DNA of 64,000 nucleotides from Gp7-AA10 sp035636095 (lineage in GTDB: Bacteria; Acidobacteriota; Thermoanaerobaculia; Gp7-AA8), in NCBI GenBank assembly GCA_035636095.1, contig DASPZU010000007.1, forward strand, positions 62,001-126,000, given 5' to 3'. Shown piece after piece: positions 32,873 to 40,950 of this stretch; the stretch's first letter is position 1; every line of letters starts with the position of its first letter. Under the pieces are notes generated by a model. It was not told the origin of the DNA. It saw nothing but the letters and a program-made list of their open reading frames with translations, and searched no databases. The translations under genes and the position numbers were made by a program.

Positions 32873-33889
32873 CAGCGGAATCACCTCCCCTGCGAAACGG
32901 TCCATCTCCTCCGCCTGCGGGCTGAATTGCAGGAGCGTGAGATCGAGTCCGGCATGCTGTAACGCGTCGAGACGCTCGGCGATGAGATCGGGAGTCCCGA
33001 TCAGCCCTGTCCGCAGTCCGCGATTGGAGACCGAATATTCCTCGACCGACATCGCCTGCTCGAGCTGCGTGCCGGCAAGCCACTGTTGATAGTTCGCGAA
33101 ACCGGCCGCCGATGCCCGAACGTCGGTGATGCGCGCCAGCTCCCGATTCGCCTGCTCCACCGACGGCCGGCAGATCACGAATCCCGCCACGCCGAAGATC
33201 AGCGGCGGCGCCTGAGGCGCGAGCCGTTCGCGGCGTGCGCGCATGTCGGCGATCTTGGCAGCCAGTCGTTCGGGCGGATCGCCGTGCATGACGTAGGCGT
33301 CAGCGTCACGCGCGATCAGATTCTTCGCGGCATCGGACTCACCTCCGGCGTAAACCGGGGGAATCCGGACCGGCTTCGGCTCGACGATGGCGTTCTCGAT
33401 CCGATAGAACTCGCCGCGATGCGTGAACCGCCGCTCGCGCCACAGCCCTCGAATGACGCGCAACCACTCTTCCGTCCGCGCGTAACGCGCGTCGTGCACA
33501 TCGAATGGCAGTCCCTGCTGCTCGGCCTCGTCGCGCCACCACGATGAGACGACATTGAGCGCCACGCGGCCGCCGCTGATGTGATCGATATTGGCGGCTT
33601 CCTTGGCCAGGAGTCCGGGATGATGAAAATTCGGCCTGACCGCAACCATCAGCTCCAGCCGGCGCGTGACCGCCGCCAGCGCCGCCGCCGTCGACCAGGC
33701 GTCGAGGCTGGGAGCGTCGACGCCCTTGATGTCGTTCAGATTCAGCTCGGCAATCAGCGTGATATCGAATCCGATCTGCTCGCTGCGCACGGCCAGATCG
33801 CGCACGTAGCGCCACGACGCTTCCATCCCCTCGTCTTCGACGTTGCGCAGCCATCCCCCGAAGACCGGCAGCCAGTATCCGAATCTCAT
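32786..33889 (-). CDS. LLM-class flavin-dependent monooxygenase (SsuD/SfnG-like)
   Basis: 367 residues, bacterial-luciferase fold. It begins MRFGYWLPVFGGWLRNVED, with ELMVAVRPNFHHPGLLAKEA, ISGGRVALNVVSSWW and RFTHRGEFYRIENAIVEPKP typical of FMNH2-dependent alkanesulfonate or sulfone monooxygenases, which release sulfite from organosulfur compounds. IPPVYAGGESDAAKNL binds the flavin phosphate in relatives. The organosulfur role is a family inference. The start overlaps the stop of the ATP-grasp gene by 4 nt, so both are translated together behind the leader-peptide attenuator at 34905-35034. Confidence 0.85.
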   Translation of the reverse strand: MRFGYWLPVFGGWLRNVEDEGMEASWRYVRDLAVRSEQIGFDITLIAELNLNDIKGVDAPSLDAWSTAAALAAVTRRLELMVAVRPNFHHPGLLAKEAANIDHISGGRVALNVVSSWWRDEAEQQGLPFDVHDARYARTEEWLRVIRGLWRERRFTHRGEFYRIENAIVEPKPVRIPPVYAGGESDAAKNLIARDADAYVMHGDPPERLAAKIADMRARRERLAPQAPPLIFGVAGFVICRPSVEQANRELARITDVRASAAGFANYQQWLAGTQLEQAMSVEEYSVSNRGLRTGLIGTPDLIAERLDALQHAGLDLTLLQFSPQAEEMDRFAGEVIPLLGHPRSRNVGVRSNELDQPRGVVAETRN

Positions 33890-34860
33890 GCGACCGCCCT
33901 TCGCACCATCACATCTTCCAGCGCGTCGACGAGCTTCACGGTCGGATCGAAGCCGATCACCTGCACCGGATCGGCGACGAAGTTCGACAGCGCGTTGATG
34001 TCGTAGAAGTAGACCGCACCATCGCGGCTGCTCTCCAGGTATTCGATTCCGCCAACGTCGATCTGCGCGTCCGACGCAATCCGTTCGGCGGCCTCGATCA
34101 ATTCCGGCGAGGGCGTGAACGGCTCGACGCTCAGGCCGGCATTGGCAGCTCCCACCGGGCAGGCGATGCTGGTCAGCTCGCGTCCGTCGACGGTTTTGCA
34201 GACGTCGGCCGGGCAGAGATTGAAGTCTTCGGTGTCGCCGAGGTGAATGCGGATGCCGTAGAGGTATTCGCCGTTGAGCGTCTCGATCCGGACGATGCTG
34301 TTGCCGCGCGGCTTGTGATACTCCTGCGCCAGCAGCACGCCATCGAGTCCGGCCGCGATCGATTTGTCGTAGACCGCTTTCACCAGATCGATGGGGTGAT
34401 CGAAGCGCACGATGCCCGCCCCGCTTCCGCCGATGTTCGGCTTCACCACGATCGGAAACTCGAGCGACTCGGCGGCCTGGGGCAGCGAATCGATCTCAGC
34501 GACCACGCGCGTTCTGGGCGCACGAATTCCGAGCCGCGCCAGAAGCGCGATCTGCAAGGCCTTGCTGGTCTCGATGCGAAAAGCGGCCGCGCCGTTGAAG
34601 ACGTCGATGCCGTGCGATTCCAGCCACGCCAGATAGTCGTGGGTCGCGAAGATCGCTCCCCCCCGCCCGCGCCGCCACGCCGATGGGCTCATCCGGTTGA
34701 AGGCCGCCGACAGCAGAGGCGGCTGTCCGGCCGGGTCGAACGCGTGACCATCGGCGTGCAGGCGCACGTACGGGGTGCCGCGGCGATCGAGCTCCGCAAA
34801 AAGCGGGCGGAACCAGTCGGGGTGTTCGTAGAAGATCAGAAGGGGTCGCGTGAGGGTCAT
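33886..34860 (-). CDS. ATP-grasp ligase (RimK/glutathione-synthetase-like)
   Basis: 324 residues. The ATP-grasp core is visible: ETSKALQIALLARLGIRAPR (start of the A domain), FPIVVKPNIGGSGAGIVRFD (nucleotide Lys and glycine loop), VLLAQEYHK, and the metal-binding end VYFYDINALSNFV (Asp and Asn). ATP-grasp enzymes join a carboxylate to an amine or thiol using ATP; the substrate is not evident. A strong AAAGGAG lies 7-8 nt before the ATG. The gene sits downstream of the Cys-rich leader ORF and intrinsic terminator and is coupled to the LLM gene by ATGA. Confidence 0.85.
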   Translation of the reverse strand: MTLTRPLLIFYEHPDWFRPLFAELDRRGTPYVRLHADGHAFDPAGQPPLLSAAFNRMSPSAWRRGRGGAIFATHDYLAWLESHGIDVFNGAAAFRIETSKALQIALLARLGIRAPRTRVVAEIDSLPQAAESLEFPIVVKPNIGGSGAGIVRFDHPIDLVKAVYDKSIAAGLDGVLLAQEYHKPRGNSIVRIETLNGEYLYGIRIHLGDTEDFNLCPADVCKTVDGRELTSIACPVGAANAGLSVEPFTPSPELIEAAERIASDAQIDVGGIEYLESSRDGAVYFYDINALSNFVADPVQVIGFDPTVKLVDALEDVMVRRAVA

Positions 34861-34904
34861 GCGTGCATCTCCTTTTCGGGTGCACGACGCGACGTCGACG
34901 GGAG

Positions 34905-34944
34905 CAAAAAAGAAAAAACCCGCAACGGCGCGCCGTGCGGGTTT
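34905..34944 (-). terminator. Intrinsic terminator (attenuator) upstream of ATP-grasp gene
   Basis: On the minus strand AAACCCGC / GCGGGUUU forms an 8-bp outer stem. ACGG / CCGU continues it after a bulged U, with a CGCG loop, and the stem runs into UUUUUUCUUUUUU. It lies between the leader ORF and the ATP-grasp gene. Its 5' arm (ACCCGCA) can pair instead with UGCGGGU in leader codons 15-17 (minus strand, 34990-34984), which would prevent the terminator forming. Confidence 0.88.
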
Positions 34945-34965
34945 CTGTGATCGATGTGCTCTCTG

Positions 34966-35034
34966 TCAGGTCAGCGACACTTCACCCGCATGCGTGTTCG
35001 GACAAGGACACATGCATCCGATGAAGTGCGTCAT
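34966..35034 (-). CDS. Cys-rich 22-residue leader peptide of the ATP-grasp/LLM operon
   Basis: The ORF reads MTHFIGCMCPCPNTH and then seven more residues to a TGA at 34966. Three Cys and one Met codon fall within codons 7-11 (UGC AUG UGU CCU UGU). A consensus promoter places the start of transcription about 2-4 nt before the ATG, so the message is nearly leaderless. An intrinsic terminator begins 21 nt after the stop. This is the arrangement of leader peptides in ribosome-mediated attenuation. A RiPP precursor modified by the ATP-grasp enzyme is the alternative. The ORF is also in frame with the 3' end of the broken propeller gene, so a C-terminal tail of that protein cannot be excluded. Confidence 0.65.
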   Translation of the reverse strand: MTHFIGCMCPCPNTHAGEVSLT

Positions 35035-35043
35035 TCGCGAGCC

Positions 35044-35073
35044 GTTATACCGCGCGTCGCCTGGCCGCGTCAA
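35044..35073 (-). promoter_or_regulatory. Sigma-70-type promoter of the leader peptide/ATP-grasp/LLM operon
   Basis: Minus-strand -35 TTGACG (35068-35073) and -10 TATAAC (35044-35049) with an 18-nt spacer, close to consensus within GC-rich DNA. The predicted start is near 35037, just ahead of the leader ATG at 35034. Confidence 0.7.
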
Positions 35074-35871
35074 CCGGTGTGGCAGAAACAGACGGAAGTG
35101 AAACCGTTCTGTGCTGGTTGTTCCACCACGGCCGTAAACGACGAAAGGGCCCTGCACGGGCGCGGCGCCGAATTCATTGAAGCCTGTCGTCGCGACATTC
35201 GCGTATCCCAGCAATGCACCCGTGCGGGAGACGCGCGCGCCGCGAATGTCATCGTCGTGGCCATTCCAGTCAGGCCAGGTGACGAAAAATTCGTTTCCGT
35301 TTGCGGCGATGGCGGGCCCGCCGCCAACGAGGCCGACTCGCGCGATCTCAAAAAGAGGACCGGCGCCTGTTGAATTCAGCACCGCTCCTGCGATCGAGAA
35401 GCCGGGAAGCGGGAGGTGATACCACGCCGCGAGACACGTTCCCTCGCTGCAGACGAGCGCCGGATCGACGGGACTTCCGGGACGTGCATCGAGAAGCATC
35501 ACATCCCCGGTCTCAAATCCGCTGCGCGAGATTCGGCGCGCCACCAGGCCGCGCTGATCCTGGAGATTCACGATCCAGTAACTGGTGCCGTCGAATCCGA
35601 TCGCCGGTGTAAATCCGAGTCCGTAATCGAACGGGACTGAATTGATGAGAAGTCCATCGCGATTGACGCGTGCGCCGCGCAACCGCCGCAGATAATCGCC
35701 ATCGTCGCCGTCGTCCCAAACGACGAAATAGTTTTCTCCATCGAAAGCAACGTGAGGGAGCGAAAGCCCCTTTTCACTGTAGAGAATCTGGATCGGACCG
35801 ACGCTGCCGTCGGCGCGCACCAGCGCGGCGCGGACGAGCCGCACGCGGTCGCGAGGCTTGCCGGCGTCGCG

Positions 35872-37092
35872 TCAAACGACCAGGAAATCGCGTCCATCGC
35901 TCGCGATGCCCGAAGGGATACCGGTCGCTGCGATCTCGATTCCGCGCGAATCGAGAATCGATCCATCAGCCAAAAAGCGCGCGGCTACGACGCGCGAGGG
36001 CTCATCGACTGTCGTTTCGCCCCACGCCACCAAGCCGATCGCACCATTGAAGATTGCGTTCGGCGCGAACTGGTCCGCGCGGCTGAACACAATCGGGAAT
36101 TCTCGTAGGCCACTCAGACGCGAGACCGGAATCAAAGCGCCCCAAACTTGCTGCGTCAGATAGAACGGCGTCCGCCGCCCATCGCTCCATGTCAGGAGAT
36201 AGGAATCTCCATTCGAAGCTCCACGGAAGTTCCCCGCGTATGGCACCGTCGAAATCCGAAAGGAGACAGAGTCGATCGCTTCGCCGGCCGAATCGAGGCG
36301 TACGCCGAACGCGCCGCCTTCGTTCGCCGACGTAAAGAGAAATCCATTTGCGCTCGCGGTCAGCGTGATATTGCTCCCCCCGGAGCCGGGAACGTGATGG
36401 AGCGATCCATTCGTGAGATTCACGATCGTGCCATCCAGCGCCGCGACCAGAATGTTGCTGCTGTTAGATGCCGCTGCGCCGATCGAAATGATGCCGGCCA
36501 CCGTCACCGATGGCTTGACCGTGCCGTCGTTGAGAATCGGAGTCGCCTTGTTGCCGGAGAAGACCAGATAACCATCGGATGTAGCGACGGCCGCTGTCAT
36601 GCGGATGTCGATCGTTGCCAATACGCGATCAAGGTCCGCATTGAGAAGCGAAACGTGGGACACAAAGTCTCGGCCAAGCGGTGCGCACCACGAAAACAGC
36701 ACGTTGCGGCCATTCCAGCTGACGCCGTCGGTATAGAACGCACGGATTGCGAAGTCCACGTCGCGCTGGAGCACTTCCCCGTTTGCGCTGACTCGCGCGT
36801 AGAAACCCTCACAGACGATGAGGTAGGTGGACCCCGTCCAGACAATCTGGGCGAAATCGCTCGGCCGATCCGAGATCACGAATTCGCCGTCGATCAGCTC
36901 GCCCGATGCGCTTATGCGCTGGCCGCGGACGCCATCGCGACTCCACACCGCGAGATAGTCGCGGCCATCCGTCGCGACTTCGGGATCGAACTGGGCGTAG
37001 ACCGACGGCACGATGGCCGGCTCCGGCAGCGGAATGTCCTTCGCGAGAAGCAGACATGCGTAGGCGATCAGCACGAGGATATTTCGCATCAA
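35872..37092 (-). CDS. Exported beta-propeller protein, N-terminal part (truncated by TGA)
   Basis: 406 residues ending in GRDFLVV. The signal peptide is MMRNILVLIAYACLLLA. It has repeated blades of the form D-G-x-x-Y/F-L-V-x-W followed by a short strand and G-A-R-x-S-x-x-G: ATDGRDYLAVWSRDGVRGQRIS, WTGSTYLIVCEGFYARVS, ASNGDSYLLTWSDG. The whole protein without the stop would be roughly 680-700 residues with about eleven such motifs. It follows the phosphoesterase gene by 20 nt. Function unknown; such exported proteins are frequent in Acidobacteriota-like genomes. Confidence 0.7.
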   Translation of the reverse strand: MMRNILVLIAYACLLLAKDIPLPEPAIVPSVYAQFDPEVATDGRDYLAVWSRDGVRGQRISASGELIDGEFVISDRPSDFAQIVWTGSTYLIVCEGFYARVSANGEVLQRDVDFAIRAFYTDGVSWNGRNVLFSWCAPLGRDFVSHVSLLNADLDRVLATIDIRMTAAVATSDGYLVFSGNKATPILNDGTVKPSVTVAGIISIGAAASNSSNILVAALDGTIVNLTNGSLHHVPGSGGSNITLTASANGFLFTSANEGGAFGVRLDSAGEAIDSVSFRISTVPYAGNFRGASNGDSYLLTWSDGRRTPFYLTQQVWGALIPVSRLSGLREFPIVFSRADQFAPNAIFNGAIGLVAWGETTVDEPSRVVAARFLADGSILDSRGIEIAATGIPSGIASDGRDFLVV

Positions 37093-37112
37093 GAGTTAGT
37101 ACGGTTATGGAT

Positions 37113-38213
<1,101 letters not shown>

Positions 38214-38315
38214 GGATTCTCCTCAACAGATCCTGTAACCAAAACCCTCCCGTGGCATCCAAAGGGGTGAAACTTTTCAGCCGCGCGCGCCGTTCGGATG
38301 CGCAGGAGGTCTCCC

Positions 38316-38843
38316 GTGAGTAAGTTCTACGCGACGTTAATTGCTGCCCTTGCTGTCTTCGCGATGGCAGCCGCAGGAGGTTGGATGAATTTCAAGAAAC
38401 CCGCCGATCCCGAGCTCAAGAAGAAGCTCACTCCGCTGCAGTACGAAGTCACGCAAAACGAGGGCACCGAACCCGCCTTTCGCAATGAGTATTGGGACAA
38501 TCACCGAGCCGGCATCTACGTCGATGTCGTCTCCGGCGAGCCGCTATTCAGCTCGCTCGACAAATTCGAATCGGGCACCGGCTGGCCCAGCTTCACCAAG
38601 CCGCTCGAGCCTGCAAATGTAGTGACGAAGACGGACCGAAAATATTTCATGGTTCGCACCGAAGTCCGCTCCAAGCACGCCGACTCGCACCTCGGCCACC
38701 TCTTCAACGACGGCCCCGGGCCGACCTATCAGCGCTACTGCATGAATTCCGCGTCGCTGCGATTCATCCCCGTCGAAAAGCTGGAGGCCGAGGGCTACGG
38801 CAAGTACCTGCCGCTGTTCCAGAAAGTCGAGGCGCACAAATGA
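38316..38843 (+). CDS. msrB: Peptide-methionine (R)-S-oxide reductase MsrB with two possible starts
   Basis: 175 residues from GTG 38316. Reduces methionine-R-sulfoxide in proteins. The catalytic Cys is in YQRYCMNSASLRF; FESGTGWPSFTKP and RSKHADSHLGHLFNDGP are the substrate and fold motifs. The two CxxC zinc motifs of many MsrBs are absent (VDVVSGEPLF instead), so this is a zinc-free type. From the GTG a signal-type leader is made (SKFYATLIAALAVFAMAAAGG). A second AGGAGG at 38375-38380 precedes ATG 38385, which would give a leaderless cytosolic form. msrA follows with a 4-nt overlap. Confidence 0.93.
   Translation: MSKFYATLIAALAVFAMAAAGGWMNFKKPADPELKKKLTPLQYEVTQNEGTEPAFRNEYWDNHRAGIYVDVVSGEPLFSSLDKFESGTGWPSFTKPLEPANVVTKTDRKYFMVRTEVRSKHADSHLGHLFNDGPGPTYQRYCMNSASLRFIPVEKLEAEGYGKYLPLFQKVEAHK
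38375..38387 (+). promoter_or_regulatory. Internal Shine-Dalgarno and second start codon in msrB
   Basis: AGGAGG (38375-38380), 4 nt, ATG (38385). It almost duplicates the first start (GCAGGAGGT at 38302-38310, 5 nt, GTG 38316). The second start falls exactly at the end of the signal peptide and just before the conserved MsrB domain. Confidence 0.6.
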
Positions 38844-39319
38844 CCGAGAAGGCCACCCTTGCGGGCGGATGCTTCTGGGGAGTCGAGGATCTGATCCGGA
38901 AACTCGACGGCGTGATCGACACGACCGTCGGGTACACCGGTGGCACGCTTCCCAATCCGCGGTACGAGGATGTCAAGACCGGCCGCACCGGACATGCGGA
39001 GTCGATCCAGATCGAATTCGATCCGAAGAAGATCAGCTACGAGCAGATCCTGGAGTTTTTCTTCCGCCTGCACGACCCGACGACGGTCAATCAGCAGGGG
39101 AACGATCGCGGCACGCAGTACCGTTCCGCGATCTTCTATCACGACGAGAAGCAGCGCGAGATCGCCGATCGCGCGATCCAGAAAGCGCAGCCCAAGTGGC
39201 CTCGGCCGATCGTCACGCAAATCGTTCCAGCGTCGGACTTCTGGCCTGCCGAGGAGTATCACCAGGATTACCTGCAGCGGACTCCGTGGGGATACACCTG
39301 CCACTACATTAGACCGTAG
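38840..39319 (+). CDS. msrA: Peptide-methionine (S)-S-oxide reductase MsrA
   Basis: 159 residues. The catalytic motif GGCFWGVEDL is at residues 9-18. VGYTGGTLPNPRYEDVKTGRTGHAE and FFRLHDPTTVNQQGNDRGTQYRS are MsrA signatures, and FWPAEEYHQDYLQR holds the substrate-binding acid and Tyr. There is no resolving Cys pair at the C-terminus except one in GYTCHY. It has no signal peptide, unlike the long form of msrB upstream. The start overlaps the msrB stop (ATGA). Its last codons overlap the convergent membrane gene and a GGTTGCTGGG half-repeat. Confidence 0.96.
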   Translation: MTEKATLAGGCFWGVEDLIRKLDGVIDTTVGYTGGTLPNPRYEDVKTGRTGHAESIQIEFDPKKISYEQILEFFFRLHDPTTVNQQGNDRGTQYRSAIFYHDEKQREIADRAIQKAQPKWPRPIVTQIVPASDFWPAEEYHQDYLQRTPWGYTCHYIRP

Positions 39320-39831
39320 GTTGTTGAGGGTTGCTGGGTTGCTGCGGGGACGCCGACGACGGCGTAATATGCGATAAAGGCCGTCGTCGCGATCGTGCCG
39401 ACGATCGACGGCAGCAACTGGCTGTACGGCTGCCACCTCTCGAAGACCGTTCCCGAAAAGGCCGATACCACCGCGATGTAGGCAGCCATCATCTTGAAGA
39501 GGTGTTCGTACAACCAGCTCCTGGCGACAAAGTTTTTCGGAAGCACGAATCGGATGAGGTCGTAGTTAGCAACCGCCGCCAGCGCGCCGAGTGTGGGATA
39601 GATCACCACTGGCGCCCACGGCAGCTGGACGCTGTGCAGATAGACGACGAACAGCACCGCGGCCGCCAGCGCCGCGACGGCGATCAGAGCGTCGTGAAAT
39701 CGCAAACCGGTCGAGCGGACTGTGAGGACGCGATAACCCGACCAGGCCTCGTACGCCGCCAGCATCGTGATTACGGCGAGGAACGCGCGGAATCCGAATG
39801 CGATGATCCCACCGACTGCAGTGACCGTCAC
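39304..39831 (-). CDS. Uncharacterised multi-pass membrane protein
   Basis: 175 residues with a GTG start at 39831. About five hydrophobic helices: VGGIIAFGFRAFLAVITML, HDALIAVAALAAAVLFVVYL, VVIYPTLGALAAVANYDL, MMAAYIAVVSAFSGTVF, and IVGTIATTAFIAYYAVVG. The hydrophobic frame is open a further 20 codons upstream without a usual start, so the true N-terminus may be longer. The C-terminal PAATQQPSTTYGLM is encoded by a GCAACC half-repeat shared with the msrA end. It is 14 nt behind a small membrane ORF and the cyclase-family gene. Family not recognised. Confidence 0.6.
   Translation of the reverse strand: MTVTAVGGIIAFGFRAFLAVITMLAAYEAWSGYRVLTVRSTGLRFHDALIAVAALAAAVLFVVYLHSVQLPWAPVVIYPTLGALAAVANYDLIRFVLPKNFVARSWLYEHLFKMMAAYIAVVSAFSGTVFERWQPYSQLLPSIVGTIATTAFIAYYAVVGVPAATQQPSTTYGLM
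39318..39346. repeat. GGTTGCTGGGTTGCT half-element between convergent genes
   Basis: GTAGGTTGTTGAGGG followed by TTGCTGGGTTGCTGC. It matches one arm of the GCAACC family at 9831 and 47288, but no mirrored arm follows. It overlaps the ends of both convergent genes. Confidence 0.6.
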
Positions 39832-39845
39832 GACGATGAGACAGA

Positions 39846-40001
39846 TCAGAAACCATCGGCCGAACCGGACGTGGGTGCTCCTTTGCGGGTGAGAAGCGGA
39901 ATCAGTCCGAGGATGAGACAGAGGCTGCCGAACAGAACATGGATGGCGACGTTAAGCGTGTGCGGGAGCGATTCCTGAACGATCGATGCGCCTCTGGACA
40001 T
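39846..40001 (-). CDS. Small 51-residue membrane protein
   Basis: ATG at 40001 with a strong GGAGGTG Shine-Dalgarno about 5 nt upstream, placed at the end of the cyclase-family gene (stop at 40006). It reads MSRGASIVQESLPHTLNVAI, then a hydrophobic helix (HVLFGSLCLILGLIPLL), then TRKGAPTSGSADGF and a stop. One membrane helix. It is located between the cyclase-family lipoprotein and a polytopic membrane gene, so probably in the same operon. No family recognised. The excellent ribosome binding site and the coherent transmembrane segment are the case for it being real. Confidence 0.6.
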   Translation of the reverse strand: MSRGASIVQESLPHTLNVAIHVLFGSLCLILGLIPLLTRKGAPTSGSADGF

Positions 40002-40005
40002 GGTG

Positions 40006-40806
40006 TCACCTCCTGATCATCGGCACGACGGCGACGATCCGCAGCGGCCCGCCCGACCCACCGGCGATCTTCATCGGCAGCGCGATGACCCACGCTCCCC
40101 TCTCCGGCAGCCGGTCGAGATTCGCGATGTTCTCGAGACCGGGAACGTTGGCGCCGTTTGCGATCTGGTGGACGATGAAGTCCTTCGACTGGCCGTAGTC
40201 GATGCTGGCGGTGTCGACGCCGATCGCGCCGACGTGGCGGTTGCTCACCAGGTAGCGCGCCGAGTCCTCGCTGTACGAGGGAAAATGCAGCTTGTCGGTG
40301 GCGCCGGGCGTGTCGTCGCCCAAGTATTTCTTGCGATCGGGATATCGCGATCCCCAGCCGGTGCGGAGCAGCACGATCGTTCCAGCCTGAATCACGCCGT
40401 TGCGCTTCTCCCAGTCCGCGACATCGGCCACGGTCAGGCGGTAGTCGGGATCGTTGGCAGCCCTGGCAGTCACATCGATGACTGCCGCCGGCGCAATGAG
40501 CTGACGCACTGGAATCTGATCGACGCTGAGCGCGCCCTGCGAGAAGTGAATGGGCGCATCGAGATGCGTTCCGCCATGCTCCGGCGCGCAAAACGAATTC
40601 GCGGAGTAGAAGTAGCCGCCTTCGGTCTTCCCGAACGCCAGGCGCTTCAACTCGAATCCGCCCGGCGCGTTAGGCCAGTACAACGTCTTCTGATCGAACG
40701 CGTAGGTGAGGTCGACGACATCGGCAGCGGACAAATCGATCGGCGGCCGCGGCGCGCTGGCGCAGGCGGCCAGGAGTAGCGAGGCGAGAAAAGTAAATCG
40801 ACGCAT
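40006..40806 (-). CDS. Cyclase-family (KynB-like) lipoprotein
   Basis: 266 residues with a lipobox (FLASLLLAACAS). The mature domain is of the cyclase/arylformamidase family (PF04199). Its metal-binding signature HGGTHLDAPIHF is preceded by DLTYAFDQKTLYWP and followed by TIVLLRTGWG and IGVDTASIDYGQS. Relatives hydrolyse N-formylkynurenine or other amides and esters with a bound divalent metal. The lipid-anchored location is unusual for kynurenine formamidase, so a different substrate is likely. No tryptophan-degradation genes are near. Confidence 0.87.
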   Translation of the reverse strand: MRRFTFLASLLLAACASAPRPPIDLSAADVVDLTYAFDQKTLYWPNAPGGFELKRLAFGKTEGGYFYSANSFCAPEHGGTHLDAPIHFSQGALSVDQIPVRQLIAPAAVIDVTARAANDPDYRLTVADVADWEKRNGVIQAGTIVLLRTGWGSRYPDRKKYLGDDTPGATDKLHFPSYSEDSARYLVSNRHVGAIGVDTASIDYGQSKDFIVHQIANGANVPGLENIANLDRLPERGAWVIALPMKIAGGSGGPLRIVAVVPMIRR

Positions 40807-40827
40807 GGGGATAATGTATTACGGTTG

Positions 40828-40941
40828 TCATTCCGAGCGTAGCGAGGAATCGGTGTGGGTGGGTGGTGCGAAGATCGAACATGGTCGCACCGCCCAACCC
40901 ACACCGATCCCTCCCCCGTTCTGCGGGGTCGGGATGACATA
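40828..40941. repeat. TGTCATTCCGAGCG-type inverted repeat
   Basis: The ends TGTCATTCCGAGCGTAGCG and GGTCGGGATGACA mirror each other. Inside, GGTGTGGGTGGGT / ACCCACACC and TGCGAAGATCGAACATGGTCGCA add two more stems. It is in the same family as 23254-23338. It fills the divergent gap between the cyclase-family gene and the amidohydrolase. The AGGAG Shine-Dalgarno of the latter begins just after it. Confidence 0.85.
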
Positions 40942-40950
40942 GGAGCCTGC

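Larger units (their letters stand above)
34966..35871 (-). pseudogene. C-terminal part of a beta-propeller protein, cut off by an in-frame TGA
   Basis: Continues the reading frame of the gene at 35872-37092 after a single TGA (35872-35874). It has the same blade signature (HVAFDGENYFVVWDD, AIGFDGTSYWIVN, AIAANGNEFFVTWPDW, GPFVVYGRG). The first in-frame start is a GTG at 35844, ten codons after the stop, with no Shine-Dalgarno. The conserved blade motif ends V-V-W, and the TGA falls exactly where the Trp (TGG) is expected. The natural end of the last blade is near FRLFLPHR (about 35090); the frame then runs on through the Cys-rich leader ORF to 34966. Confidence 0.65.

Noticed and set aside
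34966..35034. Cys-rich peptide simply as the C-terminal tail of the propeller protein
   Set aside because: Not fully excluded, but the last blade ends about 18 codons upstream, and a strong promoter, nearly leaderless ATG, terminator and complementary segment all point to an independent leader ORF.
35872..35874. TGA decoded as Trp across the genome
   Set aside because: Many clear genes in the window (purS, gluQ neighbour, virJ copies, Lrp gene) end in TGA at the family C-terminus, so TGA is a normal stop here.
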